From Isochrysis galbana (taxonomy: Eukaryota; Haptophyta; Isochrysidales; Isochrysidaceae): a stretch of 64,000 nucleotides of DNA. The position numbers and the translations under genes are program-made. Location of the stretch: the NCBI GenBank assembly GCA_018136815.1, contig CM030931.1, forward strand, positions 10,365,072 to 10,429,071, in the 5' to 3' direction. This document shows, piece by piece, positions 49,201 through 59,665 of the stretch. The notes under the pieces are model-generated. The model made no database searches and was not told where the DNA came from. It worked only from the letters and a program-made list of their open reading frames with translations. Numbering within the stretch: the stretch's first letter is position 1; each line of letters starts with the position of its first letter.

Positions 49201-52200
49201 AATCTGTCTGCAACCCTTGATGGGTCGAGGGGCAGCGAATCGCGATGTGGGTTGTGCAGTCGGCCCATGTGATCAATCTCGAGTAAAAACGCTTCGCAGT
49301 CGTTTCGTTACTAGCCGTCGAGGCGCAAAGCATCTGGATGGTCAAGAAGCGCAGGGCGAGCAGCCTGCAATCGTCGGTGATTGCCCACACAGCAGCATCC
49401 AGTGTTTGTGTGGGGAACCAAGCTTCTCTTCCAGCGATGCACTTCCTCCACTTGTCGAGGGGGGGCAGGCGATGATCCGCGCGTGCCGAGCTGCATTGTA
49501 CATTCGGCGGTGGAGACCATTTCCAAATGTCTAGTGCCAGGTCGAAATTGGGCGCCCACGCGGTTGACAGGTCACAACAAAGGCGGAGTAGCTCAATCGC
49601 GGCTGCCTTAGAGTCCTCGCTTGCGCCATACCCAAGTTTCTGCGCCTGCTTGGGATTGAGACATGATTCACGAAGCATGGCCTCGATGAGCATCCAATTG
49701 CTCCCTGTGGAAGCGCAAATCCCATCAGGCTCCGCGATACCCTGCGCATCAAGGGAATAGATTGGAAGTAGCGATGCGAGGCAAAGCTGTCGCCATCGGA
49801 CTTGTTGAAGCTGGGATAGTTGGACTGAAATCCATGTATGCTTCATGATCGATGCATTCCCAACATGGATTTCGGGATCAAGCAACTCGCGAGATATGGA
49901 TCGAGCCACGACCCGAAGATTTCTCCCTTGACCCATTAAGCGATCCGTTAGCAACGCCCAAAATGGGGTCGTCTTTGAACCGGCAGTGGTCACTAGCGTC
50001 CTGCAAGCCATATCAACGCATTGTTGCAAACGATGCCATACGGCGAGCAGCGGTCGATCGACAGCCTCCGTGTGCACAGGTTGTCGCTGCGCCGCCTCAT
50101 CAGCATGTGATCTCGCGCACGTGGAGTGAAACGTGCTTGCGTGTGGTGTCTGCAGAAAAAGGGGAAGCAAATCGTCTATCACGCCCCCAGCATAAGTCCA
50201 GAGGCTTTTTCTACTCGACTCGTCCATGCGAGGACCGAGTATGCTTAGCCACTCGAAGCTAAGCCAACGGGTTTGCAGATGAGCACGCCCTACCTCCAAG
50301 TATTGGTCATTTTCCGACGATGTGGCCGATGTAGCCAGCACAACTGCCATCACCGACGGGAAGGCAGGCATCGACGCGATTATGGCGCTCGTGACGGTTT
50401 GTATTGCCTCGCTGGGCAGCTGAAGCATTGCTCTCTCAACAAGCGACTGGATTTTCTCCCAATGATTTGAGCACTCTTCGAGCGCCGAGCCCCTCGCGGC
50501 CGCTGCCTTCGCTTCCAAAAAATCGGCCGCCGCCGCGGAAGCTATCGCGGATGCCCTTGCCGTCTCATAGCTGTTACCGTCGCTAACACATTCGACCTCA
50601 TCACTAGGAGAAGGCTGAGGAGCAAAAGTTTCCTTTGCGGAACGATCATGCAAGTCTGAGGTCAACGGTACCGAGTCTTGGACGAAGAGATCCGCAGGGG
50701 TCGAAAGGCTCGCCCCAGTGGTGGCGTCGACAGGCGTTGCGGAACTTATCAAGCACAGCAGCTTGGCGCCTTGATTGAGGTGTTCTCGGATCGCGTCGGC
50801 ATAGCTGTCTGCGGCACTATCTTCGGACAATAAATTGGAACGTGCCGCCGTAGCATGCCAAGATGGCGCGAGGGAGGCCAGCCGCCAGCCCCTAGGCAGC
50901 CGTGGAGGTGGCAGGCGAGTAATGGTCGAGTCCAAAATACGCAAGGTGGCCGCGTCACGGATCGGCTGGCCCTTGCGGCGTTTTGCTGCTGGCGCTGCTG
51001 CGCTCCCTTCTGTGGAAGAAAAGGAACGCTTCTCTCCTGGATCCGCAGCGCGCCCATTTGTTGGTCGTTCCGTACCATGGTCATCCATCAAAAGATTGAT
51101 CGAAATCTCCTCGGAACGTTGGAGCTGACGACGGGTACGATCTGCTTGCTCTTGTCGCTGACGCACCCTTTCCACCGATATTTGCAGCCACTTCTCCATC
51201 CTCTCAGACGTCACTTTCATCTTTTTACGGAGTCGTTCGGCAACATCGCTCAGATTCCGCTCTCCGCCATGGCGACGGCCCCCTCGACGTCGCCCACGTT
51301 TCCCATCCCCCGCTGGCCAAGCCCTGCATCTTCGAAGAGAATGAGAATCGGTGGATGACCCCAAGTTGAGTGTAGATTGGACAGAACCCAAGCAGCCTCT
51401 CGTCAACCCAACTGCTATGCCTTGCCCTTGCTGCTGCGAATGAAGATTGGCTTGCCGAAAGATGTGTTCTTCTGCAGGGCAAGGCCAGTGCTTGCTCGCA
51501 TGGCGCTCGTGCACTGTTGCAGGGGCGCGAATATGCGCCTGCATCTGGCATGCACACTTGCCATCACACTTGGGACATGTCCATCGGCCCGAAGCATACT
51601 CAAGGAAGACCCGGAGTAGCCGCAGCTGCGTTTGCTGAATCGCCTCGCCCGCCCGAGCGCAGACATCGTCATTACTCAGACGGACAAATGGAGTAGAGGA
51701 AATATCCTTGGCAAGAGCTTGGATGAGTGAACAAAGTTGCGCTTCGCTCACGCTCGGTGTGAAGAGCTGGCGAATGCAACCGGCGCACACAACGTCTCGA
51801 CACGTCGCGCATTCAATGTGTGCCGGGAGTGCCGTAGCTAGTACGCCGCCGGGCCGCCCACTCTGTGTTTCGGAAAACGTCGACCCCGGTGTGCAAAGCC
51901 GGAGGCAGAAATGACAAAGCAGCCGATGGGGCATCAAGCGCATGCGGTGGGCAAAACGCTCTGTCCGGGATTCGCGCACTTGATCTTGCCCACCCCCGGA
52001 AATTCCTTGTGCCATTCCACTTGGCGAGGCCACCACGCCACCGTGCCAATCGGAGGCGGTGGTTGAGTGAGCTGACGACCTTGTTGAAGAAGAGCGCATG
52101 GCAAGGAGCGCAGCAGATATATCTAATATCGGCCGGCTGCCTTGAAGTTCTCGAGAGCTTCGTTGGATGTTTAGATTGACGTCAGTAGTTCTCTGGAGCT

Positions 52201-53968
52201 GCGCGCCGTCGACCTGTACATCTCGATCGGTCACCCCAAGATCGCCCGGTATGCAAGAAGCTTGCTCGCCCTCGTGCGGGCTTTGCATGGCCGCAGATTC
52301 TCTCCTGGGAACAAACTCGCGATTCTCATCCCCTCGTTGACACTTTGCCCGAATGTCTTGGCGCGCATGGTCTGGATCATCGGCAACAATACCTCCGGGG
52401 AAGGATTCACCGTGTCCAAGCCTGCGACGTGCCCGTGGCTCCCTTTGTCGGGGAGGAGTTGAAGCAGCACCATCCCAGTATCGCCAATGGTGACCCTATG
52501 GTCGAGGAATCGGGACGTGGACAGATTCGTCAGTCGGCGTGAATATGTTCGATGGCTACAGCGCGATCTTGCGCCCGAGACTCCCACCACCGTGTACGGA
52601 GTGGCTATCGATGACCTAGTTATTACCAACCCTGAGTTCACAACATGCTCAGCCTTGAAATGAATATTGCGCGCCCGCTTCCCTGGTTGCGAGTTCACAT
52701 AGGCCTCTAGACACGGCTCGCGCTTCATCATCGTGTCTTCCCTGACAGTCGCGCAGGCGCACCTGGAGCAGATAGCCTTCTGAAGGCATAACAGAGCCAA
52801 AGCGAGATGCTGAGGGCGAGCCAATCACACCAGCCTTTGGAAATCCACGAGCAGCTCGTCGAACTGTACGGATCGTATGCGGTAGTGGAAGTCTTTGCTC
52901 TAGGTCCTGGCTGGCATCAGTATTTGTGGAGGGTCCTAAAGGTGGAGCATCAAGGTGGGAAGCCTGCGCGCTGTACTCGCATGCAATATCCCGACGGGTT
53001 CGCCGGGAACGCTGGGGCGCCCATATCTTTGGCCGATCGTCGTGCTCAGTAAGTTGCATGCTTGGCCGTCCATGTCGCCAAACAAATGGAGCTACATCAG
53101 GCATATTCCGTTTCGACAAGGCCGGCTGGTCATCATCGCGTTGGAAAGTAAATTGCAGGCGTAAATCGCCCGACTCTCCACGGACATGCTCCATGCGCCG
53201 AACGTGGTAAGTCCCGTCGAAGCGCATTCCTTTCTTCGGTGCGTAAGGCGAGGAGCGAAGCTTTGATGAGCGCACAACACGAATGTTGGACGCCCGTTCA
53301 TACGCCAGTTGCAGCCATCCATTACTGCCGCACAGACTCGCCGTATCAGACTCACCGTTACCGTTCTCGTCACTAGGCGTGTAAATGAAGGTCTCACCTG
53401 TGAATCATCCGGGAGGACGCGTACATTGTAGAACTAAAACGATAGCAAGAATCGTGTGAGCGCCGCATGCAGTGACGCCTTGGCAAGAGTGAGTCCTACC
53501 TTTGTCTACAATCCGGCCCACTGCATCTGAGAGGATGATAGAGACAGCGCCGACGTCGGCATTTCCCACGATCAAGCGCCTGATGTCGCGGTGAACTCCT
53601 GCGCTCCGTAGATCGCGACGCGAGTTGAAGATGTCGCCGGACTTGAATCTCTCGCTGCTTGCATCGGCATCACAGTCCTCGCTTAAGCTTCGAGGCCCGG
53701 AGCTCCGCTGACGCTTCAAGTTACCCCGTGAGGGCAGCACAAAGTCGTCATCGGACGAATCTACCGAGTTATAGTGCTCTGCCAGCTGACCATCTGACCA
53801 CAGATCATCGCTTTCTCTACCACTCTTGCTTTCGCTATCGCTAACTTGTTCAGGCGCGAAATCGCCGTTACCACCTTGGTCCAATGGTTCAAACCCTGCC
53901 GTGCTGTCATCCGCAATGGACGCAGAGCCTCTCATATCCGTCTGTTGTCGTTGCCGTGCTCTAGCCAT
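46211..53968 (-). CDS. Giant SRA-domain / CDCA7-type zinc-finger protein
   Basis: Three exons fit exactly: 53968-53500, 53397-52763 and 52495-46211 (junction phases 1 and 0), 2462 aa. Residues 109-250 form an SRA/YDG domain: SGDIFNSRRDL, AGVHRD, GAVSIILSD, DKGETFIYT (Asp and Thr of the base-flipping pocket), NIRVVRSSK, YAPKKGMRFDGTYHV and FTFQRDDDQP. In UHRF1 this fold reads hemimethylated CpG. Residues about 562-684 hold a zinc finger like zf-4CXXC_R1 of CDCA7: CHFC, CATC, CAGC, then WTCPKCDGKCAC, with the last C-x-x-C reduced to CQMQ. From ~900 on the protein is helical, HEAT-like, with an acidic DNDDDDFLASAIVVDD patch; a distant MMS22-type relation is only a guess. The last ~45 residues (LKQLSDMGFANGELNFAIL) are UBA-like. 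The middle splice (donor CAG-GTGCGC 52762, acceptor CATAG 52496) is inferred; two genes remain possible. Confidence 0.7.
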
Positions 53969-54587
53969 CTCCTGCGCTCTCTGTTGTTGGCGATCGCTGT
54001 TGCCTCGCCGCGCTACAATACGAGTTGCAGCTGGCTGGTCAGCCCGTGCACGCTCACGCCTCTCAACTGCGCGGCAGGGCGGACGAGAGGGGTGTCAGCG
54101 GAGAGCCTCCGTTCATCGTGGCAGTATAGAGCCGCGCTCATCCACTTGGAAGGACGCACGCGCGTTTGCTCGATCGGCAGGCGCATTGGAGTGGGCAGGC
54201 GCTGCACGCACTCCACGCTCGGAGCTCGTTGTCCTTCTGGGCGTGGTGGGCATCAGCCTGCGCGCGCTGGTAGGCACGGAGGGCGGCAAGCAGAGCAGCA
54301 GGCGCCGCGTCAGTCACGCGTGGTGTGCACAACAGCCACGGCCGCACGGAGACGCCTTTCCCGTCTCGGGAAGACGCCACCGGCTGGAGCAGACCAGTGG
54401 ACATGCGCGGCGCGGCGCGGCGAGGGAGGGAAGGGGGGCGGGAGAAGCGAGAGGGAGGTGGCTTCTACAACTATTTACTCCAGTATAAACAGAGGTGTCA
54501 GAGCTTTCTTCTTCTGCTGGTTTAACCCTAGTACTTCCGTAGTCCGCGAGGCGGACGATCGGGACGTTTTTAGTACATATGGCTATA
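53969..54587. other. Upstream region of the giant gene
   Basis: No gene. Frames on both strands are Arg/Ala-rich with no domain. It includes GCGCGGCGCGGCGAGGG near 54408-54425. Confidence 0.35.
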
Positions 54588-54656
54588 TTGGGAGCCCCTA
54601 AGGGCCTCAGGAGGGCCCTAGGGGGCCTCCTGAGGCGAAATGGGGCTCCTCCTAGG
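54588..54656. repeat. Nested palindrome of CCTCAGGAGG / GGGGCTCC words
   Basis: GCCTCAGGAGGGCCCTAGGG faces GGGGGCCTCCTGAGGC, nested inside GGGAGCCCC...GGGGCTCCTCC. A strong hairpin, no coding, and again built of short palindromic words. Confidence 0.6.
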
Positions 54657-55375
54657 CCTGGGTAGATATCTGTCGAACACGCGATGACTACTGGCTCGTA
54701 GGCAGAGGGCCGTTCGATCGAGCCGGCAGCTGACGCGGCCGTGAAAGAGTCGTTGGTTGTTGCTTGCGGGAATATGTCTGAAAGATCATAGTAGAAGTCG
54801 GGTCTGACTGTGTCTACCATCGAGTGCTAGGGACGAAGAGAGAGACGGAGGTTCGGAGGCTCGCAACGCGCGGCGTTGGAGGGTAGGGCCGAGGCTAGCT
54901 AGCGAGCTAGAGGAAGAGAGAGAATGAGAATGAGAGCTTCTTAGGTCCAAGGTAGACACGAGAGACTACAACGCAGGGACCCAAAAAGATCCCACGACAC
55001 GCAGACACACACGAACTAATCCAAACAGGGCGAAAACTAACCACACCCAGGACGGACTGTCAAGCGTCGGCACCAAGGCAACTCATCGGCGCACAGACAT
55101 GCGACAGAGAGGTCGGAACAACGAGGGCAGACCTCGCTGGGGAGCTACCGCCGATACACGAAGAGAAGACAGAAGACTACAACCGATGCATGAGGAGAAG
55201 ACAGAAGACTACAACCGATGCATGGGGAGAAGACGGAAGACAGTCATGGAACGTTTGATGACATCGAAAGAAAGTAAGAGAAGGGGTAGAATGTCGCCGA
55301 CGAGACCTTGAGGCTTAAAATAACCCACAGGTTAGAAGTAAAAGTCTGTCATCGTATGGAATACGACACTCCCCG
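54640..55375 (-). mobile_element. Retroelement-like leader plus short ORF, copy 2
   Basis: Reverse-strand relative of 39008-39711. The leader starts at GTCGTATTCCATACGAT (55375). It contains three tandem copies of a 26-base unit with TGTAGTCTTCTGTCTTCTC (about 55150-55230), where copy 1 has one. The ORF starts at 54820 (MVDTVRPDFYYDLSDIFPQA). It matches copy 1 for about 45 residues, then diverges. The 55405 LINE 3' end lies 30 bp beyond its 5' end. Confidence 0.6.
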
Positions 55376-55404
55376 ACTAAATTCGAGTCGTCTCGACGAG
55401 CGGC

Positions 55405-58400
55405 ATGGAAAAAAAAAACTTCTTAATATTCTCGCCGCGCGCGCGACTACGCACCCTTATTGTGCTGCCACGCCCGCTACTCTCATCTCCCCTCCACCTG
55501 CCTTGCGGCTCGTCCCTCGTGCACTACCTAGGGGCTGGGTGTTTGGGGTTTCCTGTAGCAGGCGGTGTGCTCCGATCCCCGATAGGTTTTCCACTCCTTC
55601 CTCCTGCGCCATCGGGCTATCGGTTTCCATGTTTTCTTGTTGAGTCCGTGAGTCCGTGAGGTGGGCGGTTAAATCGCGGGGAGTTTTGAGGGCGGGGGGC
55701 AGGTAGGCGGGTGAGACGTGGGACACGGCTTTGTGTTGTGCGCGGTTAGGCGAGTCTATCCATTATGCGGAGCGCTTGCGCTACCGCGGACAGGTTCATG
55801 CCCAGCGTTAGCGTGCCTTTGTCGTTGATCGTAAAGACGGGGGCGCATAGTTCTCGCGGGGTCTTGAGCTTGGGTTTTCTTCCCTGGGAGGCTTTGCTGG
55901 TGCGTGCGGCCGAGGGTCTCTCCGGGGGTACGAGGCCTCTGGCGAGTACTGTGAATCTACTCAGGGTCGTTTCGATGACCGGCACGTGGTGGAAGGTATA
56001 GTTGTCAAATTCTGCTTTGTAGAAGTCACCTATTAATTATGTACCTCCATGCTATGAGGTAGAGAGCTTTGAGGCTGTCGGGTGTCGGGGCGTTCGGGTA
56101 TACGAACAGTCTATCCTTGAGTTTCTGGACCGTCGATCTGTTTCTATCAGGCGTGTAGCCTGTCACAGCTTCTACGGTCAGGAAGATTTGTTGTGTGGAA
56201 GGGCATCTGGCCAGGTGTGTCGAACTTTCGCGGTGTTTACCGCAAAGTCTGCATCTCGTGGTGGTCGCCGTGGCGAACCGGTTTCGTGTGCCTAGCCTTC
56301 TGTGGGTGATGTGCTTGAAGTGGGGGTGCTTATCCGTGTGTTTTAACATGGGGTGTGTGTAGAGTTTTGCCACGTGCATCCACTCGTCTTGGGTCAGTGC
56401 TAGCTTCCGAGCCCACGCTTCTCGGGCTGGTTGGGGTTGGGCGCTGGGGCCGCCTTTGAGGTATTCTCTCGTTATGTCGGACACGGTGATTTGGTCTAGT
56501 TGCTTTTTATCGTTGAGTGTGTATTCGTCCGCTAGCGGGTATTCTAAGTGTTTCGGGCCTTTTAGCCCGCTTTCCCATTTGGCCGGTGCGTGGTATAGTG
56601 TCTCTTCGCCCGGTTTCGCTACTTCGGTGGTGTTCGCGGTTTCGCCTAAATAGTTGATGTTTGTGTATGTCCATATATTGTTCATTTTAGTGATGTATTT
56701 GTCGTCTTCCGACGCCTTGACTTCCTTCGCCTCATTTTCCGGCGGAGTCACACCGTTCGTTTGTACCGTTTGCGTCCTAGAGGCGGCTGGGTTCGGTGGC
56801 GGGTCTACCTGTGCTTTATCTAGGAGTCTCGAGGCGTGGCGAACCACGCATTCCCACGAGTTCAAGAATTCCTTTTTATCTATTTTTGCCCCCGCGTGGA
56901 GGAAAGTCTCAGGGAGGTGTTCTACGTACCGCGCGCATTCTTCTTGAGTGTAGGGTTCGGTAAATTTGGCGTCTTTATAGACGTTGTGCACGACATGTGT
57001 GTGCAGAGATTCCCATAGGCTGACCCACGCGGTTCGGGTGATCGGCGGGGGGTCGTGGCAGTTGTGCCATAGCGGCTGAGAGAGCGCTCCTTCCCTAGAG
57101 AGGAGCGAGCGGTTTATCCTCAGTGCTCTGAAGTTTGTTAGGGCCTCTTTCCAGAATGTCGGCAACGCCGGGTTTCCTCTGAGGCTCCGCATGAGCGTCC
57201 TCGGGGGAACTGTAGAGAGGACGGCCCCTCGGCCCAGTCCGGTCCGGCAGAACCACGCGTCTAGGGCGTGCTTCCATATGGCTCTCCTCGCATTGAGATA
57301 GTTTAATATCCATTTCGCTTGGAGGGCCCTCACGTGCGCCGTCCAGTGGAGGAGTCCGGTCCCCATCGTGCGCGTCGCGTCTTCTTTTTCGTGTACGGGG
57401 TAGTGCGGGTGTTTCACCCATTTAGTGATGTTGCCGGTGTGGGGGCTTTCCCATAGGACTTTGTCGGCCGCCCTCTGAATTCTCTTGTGGAACCATTTGG
57501 GAGCCGCCAAGGTTTGCACCCAGTATCGCGGCGTGCCGTAGATGATGAAGTTTACTATGTTAGTTCTGCCGAAGATGGTCATATGGCGCGCTACCGATGT
57601 CAGTCGTGCCGCCTTAGCGTCTATTTTGTCCGCGAGTTGTTTCCAAAAGGGCTTTAGGGCCTCCGGGGTTCCTAGTGGAACGCCTAGTATTGTCAGATAT
57701 TGGTCGTTGGCTATCCAGTTATATTTTCGCATATCCCACGGCGGTTTTTGGCGCATCTGCGAGCCCATTCGTATGCCTTGGAATTTGGTCTCGTTCGTCT
57801 TGCCCCCCGTGGCTCTCTCGTGCGCTCGTACCCATGTTAGTGCGCGTTTGAGGCTCTTGTAGTCTCTTGCGATGAGTGCCGTGTCGTCCGCGAACTGGCT
57901 TATCTTTAGGTCGTAGCCATTGAGGTCTATTCCCTGTATGTCGGGGTCCCCGTTTATTGCCCGGGTGAGCGCCTCCGTTGTGAGGAGAAAAGTGAGCGGT
58001 GAGAGTGGGCAACCCTGGGGCATTCCGCTTCCTATCGTGAAGGGGTAGCTCCGGCCGCCGTTGATTTTGATCGTGCGGATCGGTCTCGCTTCCTCGCTTG
58101 TGAGCGCTTTGGCTAGTCGTTGAAAGTCCGGTCCGAAGTTGAGCAGGCGGGGCGCTAGGTGATAGAATTCCCAGCTGACTCTATCGAAGGCTTTCTCCCA
58201 ATCGAGCGCTAGGAGGAGGCCCGGCTCTCCCGTTTCGTCGAGGTATGCCCTCGTTAGTTGCAGGAGGTGAGTAGCTTCGCTTATCAGTCTCCTAGGCACG
58301 AATCCTAGTTGATTGTCAGAGATAATGTTACCTATTACTTTGCTAAGTCGGTTTGTTAGTATTTTCGCTAGGATTTTGTAATCACTTTGTAATAATGTTA

Positions 58401-58930
58401 TAGGCCTGTAGTTTCTGGGGTCACGCGCATCGCCCTTTTTGTAGAGGAGTATGATATCCCCTTCCCTCATGGTGTACGGGATAAGGCCCGTATCGAACGT
58501 TTGGTTGTACAGGTCTGTCAGGATTGGCGCTACTAGCTCCTCGTGCGCCTTATAGACTTCTGCCGGTATCCCATCTGGTCCCGCGCTCTTTCCGGGGCCT
58601 ATGCTCCGGATGGCTAGAAGGGTCTCTTCCACTGTGATTCGCCCTTCCAGTCGGCGTCTGTCGAGTATGGTGAGGGGTGGCTGTGGAGGGTGAGGTGTGT
58701 GTGCTGCATGCTGGCTGTTGCCAGCATGCAGGCCTTGGTCGCTTTGTTCTCGGTGGCGTCCGGGCGAGGGACGCTGGCTCTTGCGCCCACCTGGTCGGGC
58801 GGGTCGTCTTGACGCGGTCGCTTCGGCGACAGGGGGGTGTCCATGAGCGCTTCATCCATTGCGGCGAGGGCGGCGGCAGCGAGAGCGGGCGGCGGCGCGC
58901 GCTCCATGACCCTATCGTTTTAACGATAGT
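55405..58930 (-). mobile_element. 3.5 kb LINE (subfamily A), internally deleted between ORF1 and RT
   Basis: The sense strand begins AACTATCGTTAAAACGATAG (58930) and ORF1 (ATG at 58907, MERAPPPALAAAALAAMDEA). After about 80 residues the sequence passes into another frame that runs straight into the reverse transcriptase. No apurinic-type endonuclease is encoded. After the RT ORF come tail pieces in other frames (TLSRFTVLARG, NDKGTLTLGMNL), the conserved 3' UTR, and GAGAATATTAAGAAG with ten T. No target-site duplication recognised. Confidence 0.85.
56026..58632 (-). CDS. LINE ORF2 fragment: reverse transcriptase with C-terminal zinc knuckle
   Basis: An open frame of 868 aa. RT motifs in order: SAGPDGIPAEVYK, MREGDIILLYKKGD with NYRPITLLQSDYKILAKIL, ALDWEKAFDRVSWEF, SGMPQGCPLSPLTFLL, the catalytic FADDTALIA and the following GGKTNETKFQ. 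The C-terminus carries FKHITHRRLGTRNRFATA and the CCHC-type CRLCGKHRESSTHLARC typical of L1/Tx1-like LINEs. The upstream endonuclease domain is absent and the ORF closes by a stop (YIINR) after which homology continues in another frame. Long intact coding suggests recent origin, but the copy probably cannot move on its own. The ATG at 58632 may not be the native start. Confidence 0.9.
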   Translation of the reverse strand: MEETLLAIRSIGPGKSAGPDGIPAEVYKAHEELVAPILTDLYNQTFDTGLIPYTMREGDIILLYKKGDARDPRNYRPITLLQSDYKILAKILTNRLSKVIGNIISDNQLGFVPRRLISEATHLLQLTRAYLDETGEPGLLLALDWEKAFDRVSWEFYHLAPRLLNFGPDFQRLAKALTSEEARPIRTIKINGGRSYPFTIGSGMPQGCPLSPLTFLLTTEALTRAINGDPDIQGIDLNGYDLKISQFADDTALIARDYKSLKRALTWVRAHERATGGKTNETKFQGIRMGSQMRQKPPWDMRKYNWIANDQYLTILGVPLGTPEALKPFWKQLADKIDAKAARLTSVARHMTIFGRTNIVNFIIYGTPRYWVQTLAAPKWFHKRIQRAADKVLWESPHTGNITKWVKHPHYPVHEKEDATRTMGTGLLHWTAHVRALQAKWILNYLNARRAIWKHALDAWFCRTGLGRGAVLSTVPPRTLMRSLRGNPALPTFWKEALTNFRALRINRSLLSREGALSQPLWHNCHDPPPITRTAWVSLWESLHTHVVHNVYKDAKFTEPYTQEECARYVEHLPETFLHAGAKIDKKEFLNSWECVVRHASRLLDKAQVDPPPNPAASRTQTVQTNGVTPPENEAKEVKASEDDKYITKMNNIWTYTNINYLGETANTTEVAKPGEETLYHAPAKWESGLKGPKHLEYPLADEYTLNDKKQLDQITVSDITREYLKGGPSAQPQPAREAWARKLALTQDEWMHVAKLYTHPMLKHTDKHPHFKHITHRRLGTRNRFATATTTRCRLCGKHRESSTHLARCPSTQQIFLTVEAVTGYTPDRNRSTVQKLKDRLFVYPNAPTPDSLKALYLIAWRYIINR

Positions 58931-59665
58931 TAAAAGAGCTGGTCGACTAGTGGCGCAAGAGAAAGTTGAGCGACTAGACCGCTAGGGGCTGGAGCACGCC
59001 CTCGCCCTTGCAGCTTATGCATTACCTCTACACATACAATACTACAATCCGGGCCCTTATAAGTGCACGAGGAAAGTGGCCGCGAGGTAAATTTTGGGAG
59101 GCAAGCAAAAAGAGAACGGGCGTGGCTCCGCTCCGTGTAGTTACCCCGGGGCCACGCGCGAGGCGAGATCATTGAGAATTTTTAGGCGATCAAGATTTTG
59201 GTGGGAGATATGGGATCCAGACGTGTGCAGTGTTGTATTCGGCATCGCCGCTGACGCCTAACTACTCAAGAGCTTCACAATAAAGTTGCACCAACGTCAG
59301 CACTATTGCTAGCCGACGTCTAGACTCCGAGAAAGATCGTGGTATTGCAGACGTTTGTGAGCGTGGTTACGAAAGAGTGCTGGTGAATCCTTCCGTCCGA
59401 GCACAATGAACCTCCCCGCTGCGTTCTACAATCACATTGCACATTGGGCACAATCCCAAGAAGCCGAGCTCCATTTCTCGTCGCCATAATATGATCGGAC
59501 AGCAACATGGCCGTTGTGTTGCGCACGCGGTTGTAGCAGAAAGTCATGTGCACGGTTTATGTGTCAAACCACATCGTGCAACATGTTCCGTAGGGGTAAA
59601 GCAACCGTAGGAAGGAATGCGTTATCATAATAAATCACCTAGACAAAAAAAACAAAACGCTAACG
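58931..59665. other. Intergenic, no gene seen
   Basis: Frames up to 80 codons only, none recognisable. Holds the 3' flank of the Tat-SF1-like gene. Confidence 0.45.

Noticed and set aside
52231..52824. 197-codon frame ending at 52231 as a separate gene
   Set aside because: It lies in the predicted intron and the start of exon 3 of the giant gene; composition is plausible, but no domain is seen and the phase-matched splice explains the region better.
55405..58930. Target-site duplication for the 3.5 kb LINE
   Set aside because: The flanks do not share a convincing repeat, unlike the three other insertions.
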